NCBI GenBank assembly: GCA_009760855.2
Contig: WPIO01000003.1
Location: 12,142,001 to 12,206,000 of the forward strand
Length of the DNA stretch: 64,000 nucleotides
Reading direction: 5' to 3'
DNA from: Cristatella mucedo
Lineage: Eukaryota > Bryozoa > Phylactolaemata > Cristatellidae
Notes under the pieces: generated by a model
Told to the model about the DNA's origin: nothing
Seen by the model: the letters and a program-made list of their open reading frames with translations, nothing else
Databases searched by the model: none
Translations under genes and position numbers: made by a program
Shown: positions 9,661 through 20,389 of the stretch, piece after piece
How the letters are laid out: each line of letters opens with the position of its first letter
How positions within the stretch are numbered: the stretch's first letter is position 1

Positions 9661-12600
9661 ATACGTTGTAGTTTTCTATCGTGAGAGAACAACTCATTAG
9701 ATCTACCAGAGCCTTACTTGTCTGCTCAGTAGTGAGAGCTCAGAGGTTTCACGTTAGATCTATTAGAGACTTGTCTGCTCAGTGGTACAAGTGCAGAGGC
9801 TTAATAAGGCTTTTGTGACCTTGAGAATGATTCCATTGTCATTGCTCAAAACCTAAATCTAACCGTCTGCCTAGAAAGAACGATGAAGAAAGTAGCCAAT
9901 CACTTGGGAGGCTTCTAATTTAGAAAATCCACGCCCAAATGTGACTCAACCTGGTTCGTACTAAATGAATCTACCAAAACCGACGCATAGTGCCAGGACT
10001 GACAGGTTGATTGAAACTTAAACATTGACGAAGTATGCATGCAGTTTTATAGTTCCACGGGGACAATACGTTGCTGCACGACAGATGCCGAGCGATGTGT
10101 CGCTGCGCACTAGAGACAAAACCGCCATGTCAGGCATCGGTCGGGTCCTCTGGAGTTTAAAATTGCTACCTATGACACGAGCCGCTATCTGTCAGCGCGT
10201 ATCTTTCATGTTGACAGATGCTGATGACGTGCCTAAGCTGTGGCGTGGCCGAGGATGGCGAAAGTGCATGTGTTTCATTTTTAACGTGGACAGTTAATAC
10301 CCACCCACAGATAGTCATACCTCGGGAAGATGAAATGCTTGACATCTGCATTAACCACTCATTTTGCGAGTGCGAACCAAAATTGAAACTATAACTTAAA
10401 AAGTTGGCATCATCAAATTACTTGTCATGTCGCAGTCATCAAGATTTCATGCTTTGCTCAATTTAGAAACCAACAAATAGGGACATCAAATTAATTCAAC
10501 ATCTTATTAACGCTTCTGAAATCTTTATGACGGTGCTAATATCAGTGCCTGTCGACCGTGTACATTTTTCTAAAGAGGGCAATCCAGTGAACCACAATGG
10601 TCTGAGCAAGAAGGCGATTTCCGGGACATTTTAAATTTTTAAGCGAAAGCTTTAGGATGTGGCCTGTTACTGCTATCGCTATTCCGAAAAGAGCAAGTAA
10701 AATCAGCTAGATACACCGGACATGCTAGATTGAACTTTCCAGAATTGTGACGGATACTTCTCTACAATCAAAATTCTCAGGGTGGGCATTGGCAGCTTCA
10801 TGTTGTAGAACGGTGGGCTAGACGCCGCCATATTGTCCAGTAAAGTGACGGACGGCCAGCGTCAGTGGGCAGCTCACCACTGCTAGCGAACAGCTTTGCT
10901 ATGCTGCAGGGCAGCTCGCCACCGCTAGATAGCAGATCGCCTACGCTGAACAGGCTCGCCGTCCCGGTGTCGATGGTGCTAATGATTTTCGTGTCTCTTT
11001 CAATTGGTCATTGTATCTCACGTATTTTGTGTATCCTTCAATTGGTCAGCCGAGTTCTTTTCGTGAACACATCTGTTGCCCAAGGCACAATTTCCATCTT
11101 GTTACACCTGTTTTTGGTGTGCCTAAGAATCGTTCGACTGGCTTTGGGGGACACATGCAGCTAACGGTTGACGTGCGCTGCCGCTTCATTTCCGTGCAAC
11201 TGAGCTCTGGTACAGTGCTCTATGGCGATAAAGCTCTCGATGAGCAGATTCTTGTTAGCTCGTTAGTTGGTTTAACCTCATACTTCTACAGTGAGTGGGC
11301 TCATATTTGACCAGATTTAAAATCCGTAGCCCAGATTTGGGTATAATAAAAAAAGATTAGATGAATCAATAGCCTCATTTATGTAGTGTGAGAAGAGCCT
11401 GAATATGGAGCACCACTGCTTGCAGAGGGTATTAATGGATCGCCCGCTGCAGGACTTCAACCAAGAACCTGGGTTGCAAAACGCAAGCAAGCACACACAC
11501 ACACAAGCGAACACACACTCACATATATATACCTGTATATAAAACAAATATTAGTGCCTATGGAGAAAAAATCTATATCTAGGCATTAAAGCCTTCTGGT
11601 AAGGGACAATACAATGATTCCCCTTGCCATCGCATTCTTCTTATCGTTTATTAGTACTTGTATAAAGGTAAACCAAACACTCAAATGTGTGCTTCTGAAA
11701 TAGAAGTAGTGCTTGCGGACAGATTGGGTGGACGCAAAGGTGGCATGTTGATTGCATTAGACTGTTCGTTAAGTATTCATCTGACACTCGGGGCTTGTAG
11801 TTCTTGCTTGGAAAACGTAATCAAAGGCTACGACGTTAGACACAGCTGACTGGATCATGGCCTTGCAAACGGAATAATGCTGATAGACGAACGTTCAACT
11901 CTCACTCATACAGAGGCTGAAGAGAGACGTGAAGCTCTCGTAACCACGTGGCAGCCTGGCTGCGATGACAGAAACATTAAATATTATCTTTTCATCACAA
12001 AATATGGAACCTTTAGTAGGCTATGTCTATTCGTCGCGTTCTGTTTACTTGAGCAATCACGGGAGGAGCACGAGCGTAGCTACGCGAGTCCGCCTCAGCC
12101 ACAGGCATTCTCCCTCCTCGTCCAGAGAGCTGCAAACAGTGCTCGGAACGAACAGCACCCGAAGCAGCCGAATCGGAAGACATTTCGGGTACCCTCGGAC
12201 TTTTTTCGCACCACATCTCTATTGACAGACGGCGGACCCAACGATCGTACAGCAGGCAAATGCCTACGAGCTCATAACAACTTTCAATAATTACTTATAC
12301 TAACTCACAGCGACAAATTCTCTTACGGCTAGCGGAAGCGCTCCAGCAGGTCAGCTATCTCAAGGTTGTATTATGTCGGCAACGGTGGCTCTCGACACCA
12401 GGGTGTGGAATAGCATCCAAGGAGAATACAGTTCAAACATAGTGTGTCAATTCTCGCGTCCACTCGCAACGCTGATCTACGTCTACAATGCCCGCACATG
12501 AGGTCTGCTGCTGAATTTGATATCGAGAAGGCTGAGAGGCCTTCTATTCACCGCTATCGCTGGTGTCGACGTGAGGACCTCGCGAGTACGGAATCATTCA

Positions 12601-12773
12601 ATAGTCTCCTCTAGGCAAATGCAAGCCAGCTGCCAAGTCAATGTTGCACAACTTCCCAGACGCCTCTGTCCAGGCAATTTCATGGCATCGACCCATAGGA
12701 AGCAGGTGCATATTGATAATTGGTTTAGCTGCCAATTTTTCGGACTGATAAACACGAGCTAACGTGTTCTTAC
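9661..12773. other. B1 first intron, mostly unannotated
   Basis: A small imperfect tandem duplication (AGATCTA.. CAGAGCCTTACTTGTC / AGATCTATTAGAGACTTGTC) lies at about 9698-9815. At 10865-11310 two overlapping plus-strand frames cover a stretch with repeated GGGCAGCTC.CC.C words. A 137-codon plus frame at 11877-12290 has no recognisable domain. I see no supported exon. Confidence 0.4.
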
Positions 12774-12846
12774 CTTGAACTAGGCAGGCCAGAAATGTCG
12801 CTCCGAATAAAAATACGTCTCGAGTTCGAGAACCGTAGGTGTTCAT
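12774..12846 (-). CDS. Gene B1 exon 1: signal peptide
   Basis: The coding part runs from the ATG at 12846-12844 to the donor TTCAAG|GTAAGAAC, ending in phase 1. It encodes MNTYGSRTRDVFLFGATFLA followed by CLVQ: a basic n-region (two Arg) and a hydrophobic core VFLFGATFLACLV, as expected of a cleavable signal peptide. The next exon supplies the first residues of Ig1. The frame stays open upstream of the ATG, so this start is chosen because it is the only ATG just before the hydrophobic core. A mutated relative lies at 25909-25981. Confidence 0.72.
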
Positions 12847-12889
12847 GTCCGATTCCAAGATCCTGGTTTTGTTGAGGCTGCAACGAAAA

Positions 12890-13010
12890 TCAATGACAAG
12901 CCGTTAAAAGCTGGACACGTAGTTTCGCGTTGGACACTGATTTCCTGCATGGAAAATGAGCGTTGCCCTCGAAAAAGCGGCCAGCCGCCAAGGCGTTATG
13001 TATAGCAAGC
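12890..13010. repeat. Paralogous 5' flank shared with about 25975-26045
   Basis: The block around TGGAAAATGAGCGTTGCC and AAAGCGGCCAGCCGCC recurs at about 25985-26035 next to the relic signal-peptide exon. It is upstream of exon 1 on the gene strand, so it is probably duplicated promoter or 5' UTR sequence. Confidence 0.5.
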
Positions 13011-13349
13011 ATCCCACTGCGATTCTCCACATCCTCTGGACGTAGTGGTTCTAGTAATTGTGCTCTCTTACACTTACTGAAAGCCACTGCACTTCCAGAA
13101 AGTTACTTTTGGATTGTCTTCAATTGCATCTGTCACGAGACCCGCTTTCCGTCAATATATCTTAAAATATAATTATATGAATTTAAATTTAATAAAATAT
13201 TATAAAAATATCTTGGCAGCAGAATATTGCAAAATGCGTGAGATGCGCTTCAGATAATGTTCCCCCTTCATCCAAGTGTGAGTTACTCAGATTCATAAGG
13301 TGCAAATGAATTAGTGTTCAAGTCAGCCGCCTCACGACAGCTGGACGAC

Positions 13350-13760
13350 ATTCGCGTACAAACCTCAAATCCTTTGGAGACCGTGCATTTAGTTCGTATG
13401 CTCCCAAAGCCTGGAACTCCCTCCCGACTTTCGTCAGAACATCCTCTGACCCGACCACATTTAAAAAGAACTTAAAAACACACCTATTTAGGACAGCATT
13501 TAGTGGGTCCCTGTGATTCGTCCTTCACGTGCTTATTCGGGCTGACACTGTGCATGCTGCCACTAACCACACTTGCATGCTGACCCTGTGCATGTCACCC
13601 CAACCATGTTATTCATGTTGTTTATCAAGCATGATGTTACTCACGATTCAATCACGTTTCCCTTTGCAGGAAATGTAAAGCGCCTAGAAAGAGGTTGAGT
13701 TCTCCGAGGGCGCTTCATCAAATGTATTATCATTATTACTATTATTATTATTATTATTGG
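13350..13760 (+). mobile_element. L2-type LINE, 3' fragment
   Basis: The C-terminal coding block (GTACAAACCTCAAATCC, CCCAAAGCCTGGAACTCC), the 3' UTR with 'gctgacactgtgcatgctgcc', the terminal GCGCCTAGAAAGAGGTTGAG and a short (TTA/ATT)n tail identify the family. It is 5'-truncated. Confidence 0.85.
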
Positions 13761-13911
13761 GCGTCCGGAGCTCTTCACCGGAGCGTTTTTTGTGAGGGCA
13801 AGCTCTTCGCAGACTTTCAAGGCTGGGCGCAGATTCACGAGACATTATCATCCGACGGCATTGGAAAAGCAAATGTTCTATCGATGCCCTTCATTATACT
13901 ACCTGAGGTGA
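13761..13911 (+). CDS. Possible orphan plus-strand exon (uncertain)
   Basis: After the LINE tail, an open frame encodes SVFCEGKLFADFQGWAQIHE and ends ...FIILPE just before the good donor CTGAG|GTGAGTT (13912). No acceptor, start codon or partner exon is visible and I recognise no domain. It could be chance sequence or a fragment of an unidentified repeat. Confidence 0.15.
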
Positions 13912-15290
13912 GTTCCCTCCGTTATTTCTAAATGTGAGAGCTGTGTGGCGAGTTAATATGGAGGCTCCTATCACGGTGCCATCATTACGTATCATTAAAT
14001 TATCTCCAATTTTGACATTGCCAGATAAAATTATGACCTCACCTGCAATGAGATTTGTTTCAAAGGCTATCAGATTTTAAAAAACCTTTCTGTAAACCGA
14101 AATAACCAGAGCCCCTTCACCGGCACGCTTTAATGCCCGAGGTAGGAGCTAGCTTCTCTGCCTTTCTGCTTACGCTTCAAGCCTCACCTCCTACTATAAC
14201 TTCGCACTGCCCATTTCAGCTCGAATGCTATCTTTACACCAACTTTTTTACAGCTTTTTGTACACCAACGTTTCTGGCTATATAGCTAAGCTATATAGAC
14301 TATAAGCTATATAGACTATATATACTAGATTGTTAACCCAATCCTAATAAGAATTTTGAACACATTCAGACTGTCCAGCGGGCGTATTGGTTTCGGTGGG
14401 TAGCTATTACATACTTACATCAAGGATGATTATGGCACAATGAAGTGGTTCGTAGCCGTAGGTGACCAATCAGAGAGCTTCCGCGGCGTATCGGAAATCA
14501 GCAACGAGACAAGCTTCAGGGCCTTGTTTATATAATTCACGTCAAGATTCATGGAAAGCGAAGCCATCTTGACTCAAGCCAGCCATATCAGCGTCGTGCC
14601 TTCTTCCGTTTAAAGATCCAGCCGAGTTTTTGCTCGTCGAGTTTCAGCTATCTGAACTTTCCGGTACGCATATCTCTCGAAATCTGGCAAAGCGCGAAAT
14701 TCTTCTGAAGATTTAATGAATTATGCGATGCTTGAATTGCATCAAGCTCTGCAACAGCGGTGAGCGAGTCGCGAAGCGAAACGGTAGGAAAGCTGAGCGA
14801 AGTCTAACGCACGATGCCAATTGTTGCTCAGCACTGACGACTTGTATCTTCACTTTACCAGAGAGCCGCCACGACTGCCCATACCGTTGAACAGCATCCG
14901 CATCGTCTGGAATCGCTAACAATTTTAAGCTCAATTGCTTTGAGAGATGCCACTTTCTTTAGTATACGGGAACTCGTGGTCGGGCGTGCTCGATCGTAAC
15001 TGCTAACGGCAGTTGTTTTTCCTGCACAGCTAGATATTAATGGCAGGTACACCGACTAATGGCCCAGCCTGCCGGAAGTGAACAAAGCAGTACTTTGATC
15101 TTTTGGAAATGCAAATCCATAATGTTAGCAATGCAATTCATTCGTGGTGCCGGCTGTGAGCGGCGTAAATAGTGAGGGCAGCTCGCGAACGCTACCGTCA
15201 CTAGTCGGCCTTAGGTTCGGCTGTTTCTTGGTCTGAATAAACACAGGGTCATAGTGCCACTGAGAAGGTCACTTTAGCAGATCGTATACC
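13912..15290. other. No gene recognised
   Basis: Apart from a short imperfect repeat (AGCTATATAGACTATA) at 14277-14330, I see no repeat or exon. Minus-strand frames at 14713-15052 lack motifs. A donor-like site at about 14407 has only a very short open frame before it. Confidence 0.35.
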
Positions 15291-15690
15291 GTCGATCATC
15301 CTTTCACTTCCGATCCTCTGTCACTCGTCCTTTCACTTCCGATCCTCTGTCAATCATCCTTTCACTTCCGATCCTCTGTCAATCATCCTTTCACTTCCGA
15401 TCCTCTGTCAATCATCCTTTCACTTCCGATCCTCTGTCAATCATCCTTTCACTTCCGATCCTCTGTCAATCATCCTTTCACTTCCGATCCTCTGTCAATC
15501 ATCCTTTCACTTCCGATCCTCTGTCAATCATCCTTTCACTTCCGATCCTCTGTCAATCATCCTTTCACTTCCGATCCTCTGTCAATCATCCTTTCACTTC
15601 CGATCCTCTGTCAATCATCCTTTCACTTCCGATCCTCTGTCGATCATTCTTTCGCTCCCGATCATCTGTTGATCATCATTTCAATTCCGA
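15291..15690. repeat. 29-bp minisatellite, about 12 near-identical units plus degenerate ends
   Basis: The unit is CAATCATCCTTTCACTTCCG plus ATCCTCTGT (29 bp). Central units are almost identical. The first unit (CACTCGTCC) and the last two (TCGATCATT, TTGATCATC) are divergent, as is usual when homogenisation fades at array edges. There are no unique spacers and no coding meaning. Confidence 0.92.
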
Positions 15691-16152
15691 TTCGACCTCT
15701 TGGGAGGGACACGAGGCTTTCAAAGCATGCAACTAAAGAATTGCTCAAAAGCCATTAAATCAGATCAGCACGCTCTAAAACATCAACGATTGCTAGCACC
15801 AGCAGCAGTCAACCAAGGATGCCAACATTCTTTCACGTCCTTACCGGTTGCTCTCAAAATGTTAGTTCGTCACGTCGGCCAGATTATGACAGCTGAGTTG
15901 TTATTCGGGGCTGTATTTACGGCTCCACAGCCATAGCGATTGCATACCGACTACGTCATAATCTACGGTAGGCGGCTTAAAAAGTCCACGTCGTAGAATA
16001 GTCAGGCGCTCTGGGCGTCGAACGAGTTTCGAGCTGTGTCTGGTTTGGCACACCTGTAGCCTTCCATGGCTGTTGAATGCTCTGCTCTCTTCTATTGACG
16101 TGGGGTTGTCAGAAGTAAGTTGTGGGTGCTTTTTATTGCAACCGTGTTCAAG
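15691..16152. other. No gene recognised
   Basis: Short open frames on both strands carry no domain or splice signal that I can support. Confidence 0.35.
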
Positions 16153-16310
16153 GGCCGTGATAGCCCAAGAGGTAAGGTGTTCACTCTTCACGACAGACGT
16201 CGAGGGTTCGAATCCCGCAGTGGAAAATCCTTGATTGCCTACTCGAAGCGGTGGCGATAGCCGTCAAGACTCTTCTGCTGCTATGCAAAGGAGGCTATTA
16301 TTCTGTCGCA
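16153..16310 (+). mobile_element. tRNA-derived SINE, family 1
   Basis: The head GGCCGTGATAGCCCAAGAGG, the perfect B box GGTTCGAATCC at 16205-16215, the body GCGGTGGCGATAGCCGTCAAG and the end CAAAGGAGGCTATTA follow the family consensus with moderate divergence. Confidence 0.8.
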
Positions 16311-17330
16311 CTCGCGCACCTGCACGTATATTAGTCAGGCTGACACCATTACGAGCGCTGCACTTACGTCATAAAGACTTTGGTGAGAAGTCGTGGTTGT
16401 TGCGTCACAGCCGTGGCATCTGAGCGGGACTGATGATAAGATCAGCCTCGAGTCTTTAACCTATTGGAGACCCAGTTCGGAGCTACCAGACGTCGGTGGC
16501 AATTCTACAGGCTTGCAGCCGGACGCTCAGTCGGCACGCGCATTCAAGTCGCTCGTTAAGCGTGTCGGGCTACAAAGAAAGGGTCGCCTGACCGGCGCGG
16601 GCTAGCTTGCTAGCTATCTAGGTTCATTTTTGTTGAGGCCGTTCCATTTTCTTGCTGAAATAGGTTCAATTTTTGAAGTAGCTAATGATTGCATCTTTTT
16701 AAGAGCCTCACAATGCAGCATGCCTTCGGCTAAGTAGCTCCGGGCTCTAAAAATCGTTGCACTGGTCAAGCTGTTCTTAGACGAGCATGTGTACAGAGGC
16801 ATTCGGGCGGCTCGCTAGGCGGTCGTGGAGGAGTGAAGGCTTTAATAAAACGTGGAACGTTTCAGCATTTTAGAGAAGCTCGCTGTAGCAGGTCCGCGAG
16901 CGCCTTCCACTTCTAGCGTCAGTGGCTTTGGCTCTTCAGCAGGGTAGGCAACCAATTTTCTCACATGCTTCTACTCCAACATGCCGTACAGAGACCACAC
17001 ACACAGGAAAGCCGCTGTCAAAATCGAATATGCTAGTCTCCATCGCGCTCAGGCTGTGCCAGACTGTGTCAAGACTCTCCCAAAAAGAATAATTCGGCTA
17101 TTTTGCACTGGGGGAGAAGGGCTAAAGTGCCCTTCTACTTGGCCCTCCTACGTCATTCGATTGATGAGGATGGCATTAAGTCTTAAAAGAAGCTCAATTA
17201 CTTTCATCTAGAATAGGCTAGCGAAGCCTCCCTGGTGAAGGGAGCTGAGCACTTGCTGGGCATTTGCCTTTGCTTTGCATTGTTGGGTTTTGCTGGGCAT
17301 CCCCCCATGGGGGGGGGGAAGCGGCGAACT
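16311..17330. other. No gene recognised
   Basis: There is no repeat or exon that I can name. A run of nine G bases occurs near 17310. Confidence 0.35.
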
Positions 17331-18010
17331 TGTTCGCATTTGTACCCAGTGATCTTCGGTATGGTTTAGGTAAGGCACAAGGCCAACCGGCAAATCGCAG
17401 AAGAATCATTCGTTCGGCTCTCCCTGCATCGTTCTGAAGTCGGATCATTGGCGACTGGCCTTAGCTGCTGCTGGCATAGATGTTGTGAACCGCAGCGGCG
17501 TCTATCCGAGTGACGAATGCAGCAAGCGCTGCAGCTAAGAATGGCGAAAAGTGAATCCCGCGAGTACTTCTCCATAAAGGCGTAGAAATTGCATGCGAGT
17601 GGCATGTAATTGCTAATCGCCTACCGCACTGCGTCTTCTAGCCATGAGGCAAATGGTCGCTTTATGTCCTGTTTCGGGGTCTCAGAGGATCAAGTAGGAC
17701 GCGGAGTACTCGCTGACATTTCTTCGCCCAGTCAGTTAGTACGTCTCTGAATGCTCTGACCGGGCACCTGCCAGAACTCGGCTCGCCTGAGTGGCTTGTA
17801 GAACAGACCGTGTGCCATAGGGTGCTGCCAGGGCCAACTAGCTTCCCTGTCGTAGCTACTAACCAAAAAACTCGCTCGTAGTCAGAACGATGTCTAATAA
17901 TACCGACCGAATCCAAGTTCTCTCATAATAACTGCTGCTAATGTCTCTAACCCAGTAAGGACGTTAAAATCGCTAACCGCCTCGAACGAGCACCTCTCGA
18001 ATGCCTTGTT
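17331..18010. repeat. Paralogous segment shared with about 26040-26430
   Basis: Blocks such as 'cgtagaaattgcatg', 'tcgcctaccgcac.gtgtcttct', 'catgaggc', 'tcctgtttcgg', 'tgacatttcttc', 'gggtgctgc.agggccaactagcttccctgtcg' and 'aaatccaagttctctcat' have counterparts in the same order at 26040-26430, where they lie beside the relic signal-peptide exon. It is a diverged segmental duplicate of B-gene flanking DNA. Confidence 0.6.
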
Positions 18011-18084
18011 TGGAATTAGACCGTTACATGTTAAATGACCAATACTCGACGACGATCCACAGGCTTGAAATTTCACCGGAGATG

Positions 18085-18930
18085 AGACCTAGGTGAAATT
18101 TCAAGACTGCGGATTGTCGTCAAGTATTGCATAGAATTGAGGGAAAGGAGTCCTGCGGGGTTGTTCTTGATGGGTAGAAGACCTGAAGGGATGAGGGAAG
18201 GACTCTCTGATATTGTCTATCTGGCTAACAAAGCAGCGATCTGAGAAGCGATCAGCTGAGAAGCGATAAGCTAGATCGCCACAAGGATTACTAGGTGCCG
18301 AACTAACCTGGGGGTGGTTAAAGCGATGGTCAATCGCAGACAACGGCGTTTTAGCAGTGTGCATCTTTCATTCCATGACAACTTTTCAGAAGCTAAACTG
18401 AGCCGTAGCTAAGATTGAATGGTAAGATCAACAGTAGTCCTCATATACTTGTCGGTGAACAGTCAGTTCTGGTTTTTTGCATGCTTTATCAAGCTTACCC
18501 TTAGTAGACCTGGCTATTTTACTGTCAGAGGTAAACCACAAGGCGTCTGGGCGAGATCTCACAGTGCTAGTAGTCAGAGGTACAAACGCGTCGAGCGTTT
18601 AAGCTAGCGTCATTTACGTCGCATTGTAGCATTCCACCAACGAAGACAGGTCAGAAGGAGGATGGAGCAGCCAGGGCGAAGAAGATATTCTCTATTTGGT
18701 GCTGTCGCATATAGGGCCGACAGCATCGATTAAGTTCGTCGCTGGCCCCTCGATGGGTAAAGCTGCACGTTCGTCTACGCTGCAGCTCAGCCGAACCTGA
18801 TCATTCGTGCACGAGACTTACATTCGACTTTTGACGTGTTTTGCGGGTTCTCGCTTTTGGTAGCAAGTGATGCAAGCAAAGCCCCGCCTCAGTCAGGGCG
18901 CTTAGAAAAAAGGCTATCTCGCGAAAGGCG
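18085..18930 (-). mobile_element. L2-type LINE, internal fragment (endonuclease-RT linker)
   Basis: The minus-strand frame at 18101-18364 reads NHPQVSSAPSNPCGDLAYRF, then SQIDNIRESFP, the form seen in L2/CR1 elements where 'LA.RFSDFF..KI..IR' joins the endonuclease to the reverse transcriptase. Further upstream (18600-18830) a TLEEFAPLT-like block is expected from the same region. The segment is duplicated at 36140-37000, and both are decayed. Confidence 0.65.
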
Positions 18931-19181
18931 AACGTGATTGCTGCACACTTGCTATTAATGCGACCTTAGCGTCCCGCCGTAGTGATTGACTCACATAGGT
19001 TTTGCAGCATTTTTCATGCACGCTGGCTTATTACTTTTGCTTTAAAAAGCACTTATCATTGTGAACTTTGTGAGTAGCTGCTCAGGTTTCGCTTAGTGTG
19101 CCAACCCTCGGGTTTCAAACGAACGCTTGGCTGCAAAGACTCGTTTCCTTCACCCTCAAATTTTGCGTTCAGTGTTAAGCA

Positions 19182-20068
19182 TCAAAATTGGCCCTGCCAG
19201 CATATCTCCTGTTGAATCAGCTCAAAATCTAGGTGTCATGTTCCAAAGTGACCTCTCGTTAGACGACCAAATCAGCTCCACAGTCAAATCTGCCTTCTTT
19301 CAGCTACATAACAGTGCCGAAAATCGGGCTTGTTTAGATAAGGATACCACGTCTAAGTTGGTCCATGCATTCGTGACATCCCGTCTCGACTTCTGCAACT
19401 CACTGCTTACTGGCCTACCAGCATGCGAAACCAGGCGATTGCAGCTGGTGTGCAACTCAGCAGCTAGGCTTGTCTGTCGTGAGCGTCGCAGTTGTCACAT
19501 CACACCACTTCTCGCCGATCTGCACTGGCTACCTGTCAAGCAACGGATTGACTTCAAGGTTTCGTCGCTCACTTTCAGGTCACTTCATTCTGTGGCCCCA
19601 GCCTATCTCTCAGATCTACTCCCCCACTAGGCCAAGCATCGTACAACCCACTTTTCGGAATCCAACAGTATACCAATACCTCGTACAAACCTTAAATCCT
19701 TTGGAGACCGTGCACGTAGTTCGCATGCTCCCAAAGCCTGGAACTCCCTCCCGACCTGCGTGAGAACATCCCATGACCTGACCACATTTAAAAGGAACTT
19801 CAAAACACCTATTTAGGACAGCATTTAGTGGGTCCCTGTGATTCGTCCTTGATGTGCTTATGCGTGCTGACACTGTGCATGCTGCCACTAACCACATTTG
19901 CATGCTGACCCTGTGCATGTCACCCCTAACCATGTTATTCATTTTGTTTGTTTTTCAAGCATGATTTTACCTACCATTCCATTGCATTTCCCTTTGCAGC
20001 AAATGTAAAGCGCCTAGAAAGAGATTGAGTTCTCTGAGGACGCTTTATCAAGTGCATTATTATTATTA
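19182..20068 (+). mobile_element. L2-type LINE, 5'-truncated insertion with target-site duplication
   Basis: It encodes the C-terminal RT region (QNLGVMFQSDLSLDDQISS, LVHAFVTSRLDFCNSLL, LHWLPVKQRIDFKV) open to about 19630, then a frameshifted tail, the 3' UTR and an (ATT)n tail. The 7-base sequence TTAAGCA flanks it at 19175-19181 and 20069-20075. The paralogous segment at about 37258 lacks the insertion (empty site CCAAGTA), which confirms the borders. Confidence 0.9.
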
Positions 20069-20389
20069 TTAAGCACGTAGGTTACCAAATGTCGAGGTAC
20101 GAATGCGTACGGTAGGACGGACTAACTACATATTTCATTATTAAATAGTGGTAAGCAGTCTTTTGATCGTCGTTCTTTCATTACGATTGCAAATGCTTTG
20201 AAGATTATCTAAGTTGAAAGAGAATTCTCTCAGTTGAAGAAACGACGGACTCCATTCACATGTGAGCACGCTTTTCTCACTGGTGCACTTTCCTGGTAGG
20301 CATCGAGCGACTTTGGAATTCGTTTATGCACATTAGGAAAAATAATATTCACTTATAGTTATGGTCATTTAGAACTTTTCAAGCCGCCC

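Noticed and set aside
11877-12290. 137-codon plus-strand frame
   Set aside because: No domain, splice site, repeat relation or promoter signal; length is within chance for this composition.
15291-15690. CRISPR-like repeat array
   Set aside because: Units are contiguous 29-mers without unique spacers, in an animal genome. It is a minisatellite.
18101-18364. Conserved small host protein (also at 36137-36463)
   Set aside because: The conserved block matches the L2/CR1 linker between endonuclease and reverse transcriptase, so it is a duplicated LINE fragment.
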